From Prorocentrum cordatum (taxonomy: Eukaryota; Sar; Dinophyceae; Prorocentrales; Prorocentraceae), in assembly GCA_963575745.1 (NCBI GenBank), contig CAUYUJ010022537.1, positions 155,539 through 219,538 of the forward strand: a stretch of DNA of 64,000 nucleotides, given 5' to 3'. The position numbers and the translations under genes were made by a program. Below, piece after piece: positions 51,444-60,269 of the stretch. Within the stretch, counting starts at the first letter, position 1. Every line of letters starts with the position of its first letter. The notes beneath the pieces are model-generated. The model saw only the letters and a list, made by a program, of their open reading frames with translations, did not search any database and was not told the DNA's origin.

Positions 51444-51817
51444 TACGACTGCACCTGCCGCGTTGCCAGCCAATGACATGTGGCTGAGGCGTATGGGGAG
51501 AGCCACCGAGGGAGCGCGCGGTGGCTTCGAGCTCCACATGCCTACATGCCATATGGGTGAGACACCCGCCCGCGCAGTCAGCGCAGGACGGAGAGCCCGT
51601 CGAGCGTGCGCAGCGGCATCAGTGCGATATCCGGGCGCGACGTGCTACACACTGTGCTGATGGTGAACACAGATGGCCAGATAGGCATGCGCGCCGACGA
51701 GGATGCGTACATGAACATGCCGCTCGCATCTGCGCTGCACCCGCACATGCATGACGAGTATCCTACGGCCTGGATTTTCGCGAAGAACTCATTACGGAGG
51801 AGGAGGCCCGCGGATGC

Positions 51818-52276
51818 ATGAGCGTCTTCACGTCTCTGGCAAGGAACGATTGGGTGTTGGAGCAGAGGCGCCGCAAGGGTATGCCTGGCACGACACTGTC
51901 TGAGGTGCCGGGAATATTAGGATACTGCCATGAACTGGCCCTGGCCGCGAACAGTGGGGCCATGGTGGATGGAATGCTGACAATCCTTCTGGACATCGGC
52001 AGCAACATCAACATCATTGGTTTAAAAACGGCACAGACATTTGAACGGGTATCCCGCTCCCATGGACGCGACATCAAGAAGCTGGACCTGACGAAGAGGC
52101 TCTACGTGTCGGGAGTGGGACATGGTGCCGTTGTATGCGTCAAGTCCTTGCACTGTAAAGTTGTGCGCAAGGAAAAAGAAGATCCGGCGGGGGCGCCTGC
52201 TGTGCCGAGACTTGATGCCTACTCAGCTACCGTGTCTGAGGGTTCAGGAGAAATCTCCCTGATATCCTGGGTATGA
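51818..52276 (+). pseudogene. Aspartic protease (retropepsin-like) domain, N-terminal part
   Basis: The protease flap and active site are recognisable: SGAMVDGMLTILLDIGSNIN then IIGLKTAQTFERV. The D-[TS]-G-[SA] signature reads DIGS (Asp at about 51993), so one residue is altered. It cleaves the copia polyprotein in functional relatives. After a micro-hairpin (52187) the frame ends at 52274, and the C-terminal part continues in another frame from about 52265. Confidence 0.65.
52187..52200 (+). repeat. Micro-hairpin GCGGG-GGCG-CCTGC
   Basis: Codes Ala-Gly-Ala-Pro-Ala within the protease frame. Confidence 0.8.
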
Positions 52277-52545
52277 GGAGTATGTCTACCATGGGGGCTA
52301 TCCCGATCCTGGGGCAGGGGCGCGAGAAGATGGCCATCCCCGGCTCTGATATGTGCGCGCTCCTCCTTGGGAAGGGCGCCAGAGTATTTGATTCTATGAA
52401 AACGCCTTCTCGGCACCTGGCGCTCAAGGTCGACAAGGTCGATGTCGTTTACTATTACGGCCAACCCTCACTGCGACGATGCCCCGCTGCTCGTCAAAGA
52501 GAGAGCTGGCGCGGAGCCAGCTGCGGGGCAACCTGCTTTGTGTAG
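52265..52545 (+). pseudogene. Aspartic protease C-terminal part
   Basis: Continues the protease in a shifted frame: MRSMSTMGAIPILGQGREKM then AIPGSDMCALLLGKGARVFD and SRHLALKVDKVD, typical of the end of copia-family protease domains. The stretch after 52440 again changes frame. Confidence 0.55.
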
Positions 52546-52560
52546 TGCGGGGGCACCTGC
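52504..52560 (+). repeat. Cluster of three hairpins after protease
   Basis: AGCTGGC-GCGGA-GCCAGCT, then GCGGG-GCAA-CCTGC (52523-52536), then GCGGG-GGCA-CCTGC (52547-52560). All in one phase: Ala-Gly-Ala-Glu-Pro-Ala, Ala-Gly-Gln-Pro-Ala, Ala-Gly-Ala-Pro-Ala. Confidence 0.85.
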
Positions 52561-54459
52561 TATGAGCGATGCCCATGCGTATGATGTCACAGGATACCAA
52601 GGGCATCAGCTTCTCCATGAACGAGGAGACGCTTGCTTTCACGATCCAGTCTCTGGTGAATAACACCTTGACGACCAGGCATCGCAGGAATATGTCCTTC
52701 GGGACTATCCCCGCACCGGCCGACCAGGACTTCGCCCTGCGAAACTTGCAGGCGAAGGTCAATCAGTCCATCTACGAGGAGGGCAATATGTGGATGCCGC
52801 CCGACGCGAAGGCAGGGGCATCTGAGGAAGGGGATGATGCCGCTGAGAAGTTTGATATTTTTACTCCGAGCAGCGGCTCTGCAGCGCATCGTGGCACGGG
52901 CATCTGGACGCCCCCACCGCTTGAAAATGAGTGGCGGGGGCAGGCGCGTGCCACGGCCACCCGCGATTGCTCCGACAGGCCGAACTCTCAGGTTCTGTCA
53001 TCTAGCGCGGGGAAAACTGCATTCTTTTCTCAGGCGCCAGCTGTGCGCGCCAGGGACATTGGCAAGCTTGGCTGCGCGGCTGCCAAGGACAGCAGTTGAC
53101 CCGGCTTTGTGGCCGCTGCAGCAAATGAGCGCTCACCGCATCATTTTCGTTCTCGTGCACTTGTCATTGAAGACGTACGCGCAGCTTGCGCTGAACTCCG
53201 AGCTCGTAGTTACATGTATGACCGTATTACACATGCAGAGGTTATGACCTCTACCGGTGCACAGTATTTGGGTGCTCTACTCTTGGGGGTTATCAACTGC
53301 TGTGGGTGGCAAAGCCCGCTGACAGGTGCGTTGGTTACCTGGAAAGCGGGCAGGGCCACATTATCAACGCATCCAAAATTTGATGACTAAGGCTCGGGCT
53401 CTACGTACGTCTATTGTACTTGGGACCGCCAGGTTATTTTTGGAAACAGGGTCCCATGCGAGATGCCCCTGAAGTTCTCGACTTGCAGGTCATGCGCATG
53501 CGATGCTGCCATTTCGGTCTGAAATACGACCGTTCAAGTAAATTGCCTAGCGGATCATATCTGCAAGTGGCAACTACCTACACGCGCATCCCAACCAACT
53601 TGTGGAGATGTACGTGTCGAACTGCGTGGAAACCTGCCCAACTTGCTGAGCATGAATTGGACCGGCATGGCCAAGGCGTTCAGAAGGCAGAATAGCGCAA
53701 CAAAACAGTGGCTATCATGATCGCGAGATCGATTGATCAAATGGTTCACACAAAACAAAGAGAAACCACACGAGTGCTGTACACCTTAGCATTCACACAC
53801 GAGTGGATAAAGGAGCTCGAACTTACGTTCAGTCTCCGAAGAATGGCGCTGAATGGGGCCATGTCGTAAGGCGGGGAACGATGAACCTGGGTGACAATCA
53901 GATTATACAGGACATCGAGATCTAGAACCAGCCCATTGGGTACAGTTACAATGCACCGTTACCGAATGGTGTAGCAAAGATCCGTAGCCGGTTATTCTGG
54001 GAGCCGTCAGAACCGGATCTCATCGGACAGGAGGGCCCACGTCCACGCCCAAGGCGAGTTGCGTTCGTCGATGACGATCGTTTCCTTCCCCCTTCGATTG
54101 AGCGTGGCCGCGTGCCCCCCTCTATTCCCGCATTCCCGACGCTAATTTCACCTGATACTGAACGACAGACAGCACTACCGACCCATGCCCGAATCAAACA
54201 CAAAAAAAAAACAGAAAGCCGACAGAGAAGCGGGCATCAAGTCATGCTGGATACCCAAGGAAGTCGAAGAGGGCAGCGACGACGGCGGGGATAACCTCAA
54301 AGGTCTCGGATGTAGTGCGTACTACACCGAGTTTCCCCTTGACTCCGACACGGGAAGTGATGATGAAGAGGAAGCCTTCATCGCATTTCCTGCGAGGTTA
54401 CCTGCTGAGTCCTACGCAGATGTATTCTCCATGATCCCAACGTTTGCTATGGACGACGC
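52561..54459 (+). other. Linker between protease and methyltransferase-like domain
   Basis: About 1.9 kb of short frames (for example 52569-53099, 53109-53390, 54185-54514) without recognised domains. 54185-54460 is acidic and may be the natural N-terminal extension of the next domain. Confidence 0.45.
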
Positions 54460-55010
54460 AACAAGGTTGACATGTTGGAATTGTGTGGAGGAAGTGGAGG
54501 GATATCGCAGGTAGCATTCAGCCGAGGTTTGTCTTCTGGGGGAAGCTTAGACAAACGCTCCTATGTTGTCCTTGGAAATAACGATGTACAGGATGCAGTG
54601 ATGCACTACCTAGACGTGTGCTTCGTCAATGTTGTCATGCTACAACCCAGATGCAGAACGAGTGGGCTACCTTCATATTTCAATTCCCAAGTCAACTTTG
54701 ATACTTGGCATGCACACCACAGAGAAGATCTTCCACGCATCAAGTTCTGTTGCAAGGTTGCCAGACGTTAGAACGACCTTCGACGGTTGTACTTACGAGA
54801 ACAACCAGTGGGTACTTGGGTGGATCCAGATACCACCATGGGCCGCAGTGGCCACATGCAAGGGCACTTGCAATGTGAATAGGGACCAATGTACTACCGG
54901 CTTACGTGATTCCCATGTGGTATTCATACGAAAACCGACCGAGATCATGGCCAACCACCGCCTTCTACTTACCTTTTGAACGAAGACGGCGCGCTGGTCA
55001 TCATCAACAT
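54460..55010 (+). pseudogene. Methyltransferase-like domain in copia polyprotein
   Basis: VDMLELCGGSGGISQVAFSR (54466 on) resembles a SAM-binding motif I; VNVVMLQPRCRTSG (54628-54666) resembles the P-x-C loop of C5 DNA methyltransferases, followed by YFNSQVNFDTWHAHHREDLP. After a frame change the domain continues with KPTEIMANHRLLLT. Dinoflagellate retrotransposons with incorporated cytosine methyltransferases have been reported (de Mendoza and colleagues, 2018). Whether this copy belongs to that group is inference. Frameshifts make it non-functional as read. Confidence 0.45.
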
Positions 55011-55347
55011 GCGTCGGTCTGTAACCATAGGCTGTCCATGGCTGCACATTATACTTCCAAGATGCAGTCTATTTTCGTCGACGCAGTTCAGATCGCACAC
55101 GATCCATTCCAGGTAAACCGTGATCCCTTTCATGGTCACCCTTATTCTTCCACCGTGCTAGTCACCAGCGGGAGGGGATGTGATTTGGACGATCCAACTA
55201 CCCCTCGACAGCCCGACGGTTCGATCACGAGACCGCCCTCGGGAGGGCTAGGGCGTCTTGCATGCGCTGATAATGTTAACGTGCGCTCTCCCTCACATGA
55301 CAGAACCCCAAACATTACATATGACCTGATAAGGAAGACTACCATTG

Positions 55348-55420
55348 GGAATGTCCGAGTTGTAAGAAGAACTACGGCCATGTGCGAACACTTGGCACAT
55401 GCAAGTTTGCCATGCCCTGG
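55348..55420 (+). pseudogene. Zinc-binding motif upstream of pre-integrase
   Basis: The frame ECPSCKKNYGHVRTLGTCKF gives C-x2-C with a third Cys; the usual His residues are weak. Followed by a Pro/Ala-rich hairpin-dense linker. Confidence 0.4.
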
Positions 55421-55486
55421 AAGCTGCCCGACAATCGCGGACAGGTGCCACCGGCTCTTGCCGAACCAGCAGCACCGCCGCCGGGG

Positions 55487-55545
55487 GCACAAGCCGCGCC
55501 GCCGCTTGTGCGGCTACGAGCACCAAGACCCGGCTCTAGAGCCGG
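55487..55545 (+). repeat. Hairpin cluster in Pro-rich linker
   Basis: GCACAAGC...GCTTGTGC (55487-55511, perfect 8-bp stem) and the 16-bp perfect palindrome CCGGCTCTAGAGCCGG (55530-55545). Confidence 0.85.
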
Positions 55546-55606
55546 ACCCACAGCGGGTGCCAGCAGCCACGACATTGCAGTAGGAAGACATGCTGTTGAA
55601 CCTGCT

Positions 55607-55620
55607 GCAGGGCAACCCGC
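55607..55620 (+). repeat. Micro-hairpin GCAGG-GCAA-CCCGC
   Basis: Codes Ala-Gly-Gln-Pro-Ala. The central pair is A-C, the only mismatch of the set. Confidence 0.8.
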
Positions 55621-56159
55621 CTCGAGTGGAGCTGGGAGTTCGGATGGCCACATCCGATTGCCACAGGTCAGAGTCAGACGTGGCCGACAGCAAGGAGGAT
55701 ATCTACTTCCACCGCCACCTGCGGGTAACCCTGCTGCGCGACCACGACTTCCAGACTGGTCAAGGTTCGACGTGCAAATCAGTTTACAAAACTTGCGAAG
55801 CCTTGGCCCAAGCGTGGTAACAAACGAGCTGCTGAAGATACACTTGCGTTGGTTCCATGCGAAAGAGCCTAAGATGAGACTCGTCTTAACCAGGATTGGT
55901 CTGGACAGTGTCAGACTCAACCTGATTAAAGTGTCTGCGATTCATGTCGGGAGGGCAGGGTTTGGGACAAGCGTGGGCATTCGCTTATGCCATCTACTGC
56001 GCTGCCTGGCAAGTTCAATTCTTGACGCTTCAACTCTTGACGCTTCAAAAAAAGAAGTATCCCCACCAGCTTCGCCTTAATGCGGGGCATTTTGCTGAAT
56101 GCATGTGCGCACCTCGCATTCTTTGCGAATTATTACTGCAGGTGCGTTGCCTGTTGTAG

Positions 56160-56990
56160 CTAATTAGCCTCGCCTGCTGGCCCAGACGACGCCTTCCGCT
56201 CCCTGTCCGCCGCCTCGGAGCCGCCGACCAAAAAAGTATCCCCACCAGCCCATCCATAATTGATTGCCAGTTCTCTTGAGGCCTCTTGGGGGCTATCTTG
56301 AGCCGTGCTCGGCTAGACTATCTGGGGTTCTCCTGGAGCCATCTTGGGCCAGAAAGGGCGGGGTGGAGGGTCTTTGGGAGAGGCTGGGAGGCCTCTTGGG
56401 GCCATCTGGGCACCGTGGTTCAAGAAGGGGGGGGGGGGGGGGATTCGCCCCCCCCCCCCCCCCCCCCCTCGGAGGCTCTCAAACGGCATCTTGGGGCCCT
56501 CTTGGAGCGCTCTTGGGCGCCTCTTGGGCGATCTTGGGGCCGTCTTCGGCCTTCTTGGGCCCCTCTTGGGCCTCTTTTGGGCCAGCTTGGGGCCGCCTTG
56601 AGGCTTCCCAAGCCCATCGGAAGCGAAACGGCGATAATGCCAACAACATTGATCCCCCTTAGGCTTTTGAACGGTTTTGACATCTTGGAGGGCGCCGTGG
56701 AGGGCTCGATGGGGCACTTGGATCCGTCTTGGGGCTGTCTTGGGGCCTGTTGGGGGTACGTCGGAGGCTATCGTGGCCCATCTTGAAGTAGCATGGGCCA
56801 TCTTGGAGGCCATCTTGCGACTTCGAAGCCCTCTTGGAGCAATATTGGGCCATCTTGGACGCTCTAACGCCTCCGTGCCCCCCTCCCTTCCTGGCCCGGG
56901 GGAGCGGGTAAGGGGGGGGGGGGGGGGGGGGGGGGGGGTCAGTGGAAGAGAGATGAACCAAAAACGCGTTATATCACCTAAGCCCAGAAG
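56160..56990. repeat. CTTGGGG repeat insertion in copia pol
   Basis: Separates pre-integrase from integrase. Contains GGGCC.TCTTGG units at about 11-bp spacing, a G16/C21 hairpin (56427-56468) and a run of about 28 G (56911-56938). Same orientation as the external arrays. Confidence 0.8.
56427..56468. repeat. Poly-G / poly-C hairpin
   Basis: Sixteen G, then ATTCG, then twenty-one C: a perfect homopolymer stem with a 5-nt loop. Confidence 0.9.
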
Positions 56991-57013
56991 GCTGGTGGGA
57001 CTAAGACGTTGAA

Positions 57014-57772
57014 TGTGACTTTATGTTCTACAAACAAGAACGTACGATATTTCATTTAATCGATGGTTGTATTCATTATGCTACTGGAATGGAGATGCCA
57101 GACAAGACGATGACCAGTATCCTGGATGCGTACCATCAGTGCTGGATGCAGTTTGGACACGCAAAGGTACTCTACTCCGATGGAGAGGGTGCCCTCAACA
57201 ACGACACTATGAAATCAGTCCTTAAAGCAAAGGGCACTGAACTAAGTATTCGTGCGCGTGGACAACGCGCTACGACGATCGAAGCCAGAAATGACATACT
57301 GCGGCATATACTTCATGCCGTGGAAGCTGGACTCAACAGGTTCATACCTCTTGTGTTCACACGACTACTACATGAAGCTTTGTTTGCCGCCAGCGTGTTC
57401 ACCTTCTATAATGAGGTGTCTCCACGCAGCGCTCTGTTCGGACGGCGACCGGCAATGCTCCCTGACTTGCTCATCCTGGATCACGAACAGCCGACGGAAA
57501 CGTCGGATCGTTCTCGCGGACAGATGATGCGCAAGGTATGCATTGAAGCTACCACACAGGGCACTGCAGTAGCCAAGCCCAATCGTGCACTACGCACTAA
57601 GGCAACCATCGCCGGTCAGCATTACTACGATGACGAAGGACGACTGGGGAGGCTGGAATGTTTCATTCCCAGTCGTAAGAAACGATCCTGGCAGGGGTCC
57701 AGTCATCATCCGAGTGGGAAGCCACGACGTTCAGGTACACTGCGGCGATGCAGGACATTCGCTTTATATTGA
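57014..57772 (+). pseudogene. Copia integrase catalytic core
   Basis: From DVECDFMFYKQERTIFHLID onward the RNase H-fold integrase core is clear: first Asp in HLIDGCIHYATG, second in VLYSDGEGALNND (57170), Glu in ATTIEARNDILR (57280), 33 residues after the second Asp. HEALFAASVFTFYNEVSPRS and ALFGRRPAMLPDL follow as in copia elements. Integrase joins the retroelement cDNA to the host genome. The core is uninterrupted for about 240 residues; the last 30 residues are off-frame, and a stop lies just upstream of the core. Confidence 0.85.
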
Positions 57773-58400
57773 AGCTTTGATAGCCATGGAGATCGGCTCC
57801 GGCAACACTGCACTATGGACAATGTTGACGTTCGTGGCCAGTTTACACGCAGGGGGACCTGCTATGATATTTGGCTGTGTCCCGACCAAGAAGGGGATGC
57901 TTCAGATGACAAGTGCAAGCCGACTATCTCCCAAGGTACATCGGTTTTGGCAATACCTCATCAGAAAATTCTTCCGCATTGAGAACGTAGTTTCGGTTAG
58001 GTTAACCAGGAGTATCCACGAGCTACCTCCGTTAGCTTACGCCGACAGTTGCAGGTCCACTATCACAGCGATGTGGATTCAGGATTCCATTATTTTGAAG
58101 CAGAAGGCACCGCTCTTGACATTGACGATATTACTGGATCAGCGCATTCAAGAATCACCCAGTGCCTGAAGTCCACCAAACCTCGAGCGGGCTTTGACCA
58201 GGATATGATGGAGTTTGAGGACTTGGCGGGTCTACTGACACCAGACGGAACCGCAAGAGAAGCCCCAGAGGCCGAACCAACGCAGGAGGATCTGCCTAAG
58301 TGGGGGCGCCCACGCGACTCCGACATCGAGGAGACGTATCATGTCCCGCTGTGCTTCGCGGTCGAAGATTGCAGTTGCGGGCTGGAGTCAGACGAAAATG
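57770..58400 (+). pseudogene. Integrase-RT linker
   Basis: Continues in frame 57585-58169 with VGSHDVQVHCGDAGHSLYIE and PTKKGMLQMTSASRLSPKVH, then in frame 58049 with DIDDITGSAHSRITQCLKST and an acidic stretch. One micro-hairpin at 57849 reads Ala-Gly-Gly-Pro-Ala. No enzymatic domain. Confidence 0.6.
57849..57862 (+). repeat. Micro-hairpin GCAGG-GGGA-CCTGC
   Basis: Perfect stem with a GNRA-type loop. Codes Ala-Gly-Gly-Pro-Ala. Confidence 0.8.
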
Positions 58401-59640
58401 GTCAATCTGTAGAACTCTGCTCTACGGCCGAAATGTCAAAGGTAGTCCTGTCCGAACAGCAGCGCAGGATATTAGATGCCGACCGTGTGACCGCCATGCG
58501 AGTTTATGTTGCTGCCGCTGCAAAGCGAGCTGCGGTCGTCAAGGGCGACGACCTCCTCGCGAAGGCTGACGTCCAGGCAAATCCCGAGACAGTTTCGAAA
58601 GCCCGATATACTGAATTCAAGACATGGTTTGACACCGAGTGCTTCAACATGCAAGATATATCTAACGCGTCAAACATCGTGACTTCGAGGTATGTGTACA
58701 CATTGAAGTTTGTGGAGAAAGAGCAGGGCGACGTGGATCGTTCCATCAGATTGCGCATGGTGCTTCGAGGCTTCATGGGCCTTGAATGCCTTCGATGGGG
58801 GAGCTTTTTCGGGAACGGCACGGCGGTCAAGCCGGGGGCTACTCGCGAGCACGGCGGCGTGCAAGACGCAATGGATCATTGCTTCCCTCGACATCAACAT
58901 GGCCTTCTTGAAAGGGTTGACCTACCAGGAACTTGCTGAGGCAACTGGTGGAAAGGAACGTGTGGCGTGCTTTATTCTGCCGCCTGGATCGGCTACGGTG
59001 CTTCGAACTCTCCCAGGATTCGAACGCTTGGACGAGTCGAAGCACTGCTCGCAGTGCCTCAAGCCAGGTACTGGCACCAAGGACCCACCTCGAGCTTTCT
59101 CACTAAAGCTCAGAAAGACCACGAGAGGTTTCGGTCCCAGACCCACGTCCTACGACGAGGAGTTCGAGGCGAGCAGTAACCTGCTCGCGGCCGAACATGT
59201 TGATGACATCATTATGGCCGGGACAGAGGACACCATTGACAAGTGTGTCAAGTGCGTAGAAGACACCTTTGGTAAGTGTAGACTCAACAAGCACACGTGC
59301 ACCAATTGTGATGTGAGATATACTAAGGGTGAGGACGGCAGTGTTACTTGGGACCAAGACGAATACATCAAACAGCTCCGCCCTATACGACTTCCTGAAC
59401 TTGCAGGCGCCGGCGCTGGCGCCCAAGCATCCAAGCTGGTTGCAGACATGTTCGTCAGCCTTAGAGGCGCATTGGCGTATGCATTAATCACCCTAGTGTG
59501 GTTGATGGCGTATGTTGTCTCTCCACAACGTGGCCAAGAACCGACCGACATACACGTGCGACGACTGAGCGCGATTACCAGGAAGCTGCAGGCCTGCCCT
59601 AAGAATATCGTCTACCAAGCGATGACCCCCACGGGCGAGG
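58400..59640 (+). pseudogene. Copia reverse transcriptase (frameshifted)
   Basis: Fingers in the first frame: KTWFDTECFNMQDISNASNI then VTSRYVYTLKFVEKE and RLRMVLRGF (to about 58775). Palm in the next frame from about 58840: WIIASLDINMAFLKGLTYQE (motif A Asp, about 58884), later AAEHVDDIIMAGTEDT (motif C, usual YVDD reads HVDD, about 59194), VEDTFGKCRLNKHTCTNCDV and ALAYALITLVWLM. One frameshift near 58790 separates the parts. A perfect 8-bp-stem palindrome (59169-59188) lies just before motif C. Confidence 0.8.
59169..59188 (+). repeat. Perfect palindrome GCGAGCAG-TAAC-CTGCTCGC
   Basis: Eight-bp perfect stem inside the RT coding sequence, immediately before the HVDD motif. Confidence 0.9.
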
Positions 59641-60177
59641 TTTACCTGCACAGCGACTCAGGTTACCGACGCCTGAGTGGAGATGCCGACGACGAAGTCA
59701 AAGGCTATGGTATTCGCGGGGCAAACCTGCTAGGGAATGGAAGCACGCCGTCCGGTAAGCCCGTCGTACGCTTGATCGATGCGTGCTGCAAGTCTCACCG
59801 CTTGCAGGTCCGCTCGAGCTATTCAGCAGAGACGCCAGCAGCAGCCCGCAACTTGGAGGACTGTTATCCCACGATCGTGGCTCTGCACGAGCTCCACGCC
59901 GGGCCGTTAACTCCCACTCAGTTGAGAGACATACTTGAGTTGGGTGGCCTGAGCGTCAAGGTCACTTTGACCATAGTCTGTTTCTTAGTCCTTGTCAAAC
60001 AAAGACTTGAGGAAGCCGACTGAGTGTACACTTTTTGGACACATCAGCTGGATACGACAGATGATGGAGCGAGGAATCGTGCACAGTATTCAGTGGTGTG
60101 ACACCCGCGATATGACCGCGGATGGTCACACCAAAGGGAGCATCGACAGAGACATGCTCCTACAGGTCATGGAAGGT
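59640..60177 (+). pseudogene. Copia RNase H
   Basis: GEVYLHSDSGYRRLSG (first Asp, about 59653), SYSAETPAAARNLEDCYPTI (Glu), then after a frame change near 59970 CTLFGHISWIRQMMERGIVH and QWCDTRDMTADGHTKGSIDR (final Asp in the AD-H-TK motif). The order and motifs match copia-family RNase H, which removes the RNA template. It runs directly into the right terminal repeat. Confidence 0.75.
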
Positions 60178-60260
60178 TCGTTACTGCTGTACAACAGAGC
60201 GGGAGCTGGGCTTCGCCTGAAGCGAAGCTGCTGGTTGGGCCTCCCAACCCCTTTCGAACT
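60178..60260 (+). repeat. Right terminal direct repeat with double hairpin
   Basis: Matches 41522-41601. Hairpins: GCTTCGCC-TGA-AGCGAAGC (one mismatch, 60210-60228) and GGTTGGG-CCT-CCCAACC (60233-60249). Confidence 0.8.
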
Positions 60261-60269
60261 CATCTGAGA

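Larger units (their letters stand above)
51184..51660 (+). pseudogene. Copia polyprotein segment before protease
   Basis: A 158-residue frame with helical start (LEIRMQQIAMKILRGADELR, then EELNRITAMM) and Ala/Pro/Thr-rich middle carrying two in-phase micro-hairpins (51328, 51430). The Cys/Arg-rich end is probably off-frame. No recognised domain. Confidence 0.4.
55382..56080 (+). pseudogene. Pro-rich linker and pre-integrase domain
   Basis: A 232-residue frame. Residues to about 125 are Ala/Pro-rich linker with hairpins. Then FDVQISLQNLRSLGPSVVTN and LLKIHLRWFHAKEPKMRLVL and TRIGLDSVRLNLIK (55765-55930) form the pre-integrase region that normally ends in a Cys-x2-Cys zinc site before the integrase. 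That zinc site is absent: the sequence degenerates and runs into CTTGGGG repeats. Confidence 0.6.
41522..60260 (+). mobile_element. Long, decayed copia-type retroelement
   Basis: An 18.7-kb region bracketed by an 80-bp direct repeat and containing in copia order: Gag with nucleocapsid tail, long linkers, RING-like segment, aspartic protease, methyltransferase-like domain, zinc motif, pre-integrase, integrase, RT and RNase H. Gag and pol pieces are split over all frames with stops. Satellite blocks interrupt it at 46.7-47.8, 49.0-50.3 and 56.2-56.9 kb. Protease before integrase before RT is the Ty1/copia order. It lies within CTTGGGG repeats on both sides. It could be one element expanded by satellites or two overlapping copies. 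Confidence 0.75.

Noticed and set aside
53970-53990. Second spliced-leader match (ATCCGTAGCCGGTTATTC)
   Set aside because: Only the first ten or so bases agree; the conserved 3' half is absent.
59716-59730. A further GCGGG...CCTGC motif in RNase H region
   Set aside because: It has a 5-nt loop and a different codon phase, and probably encodes ancestral family sequence, so it was left out of the micro-hairpin set.
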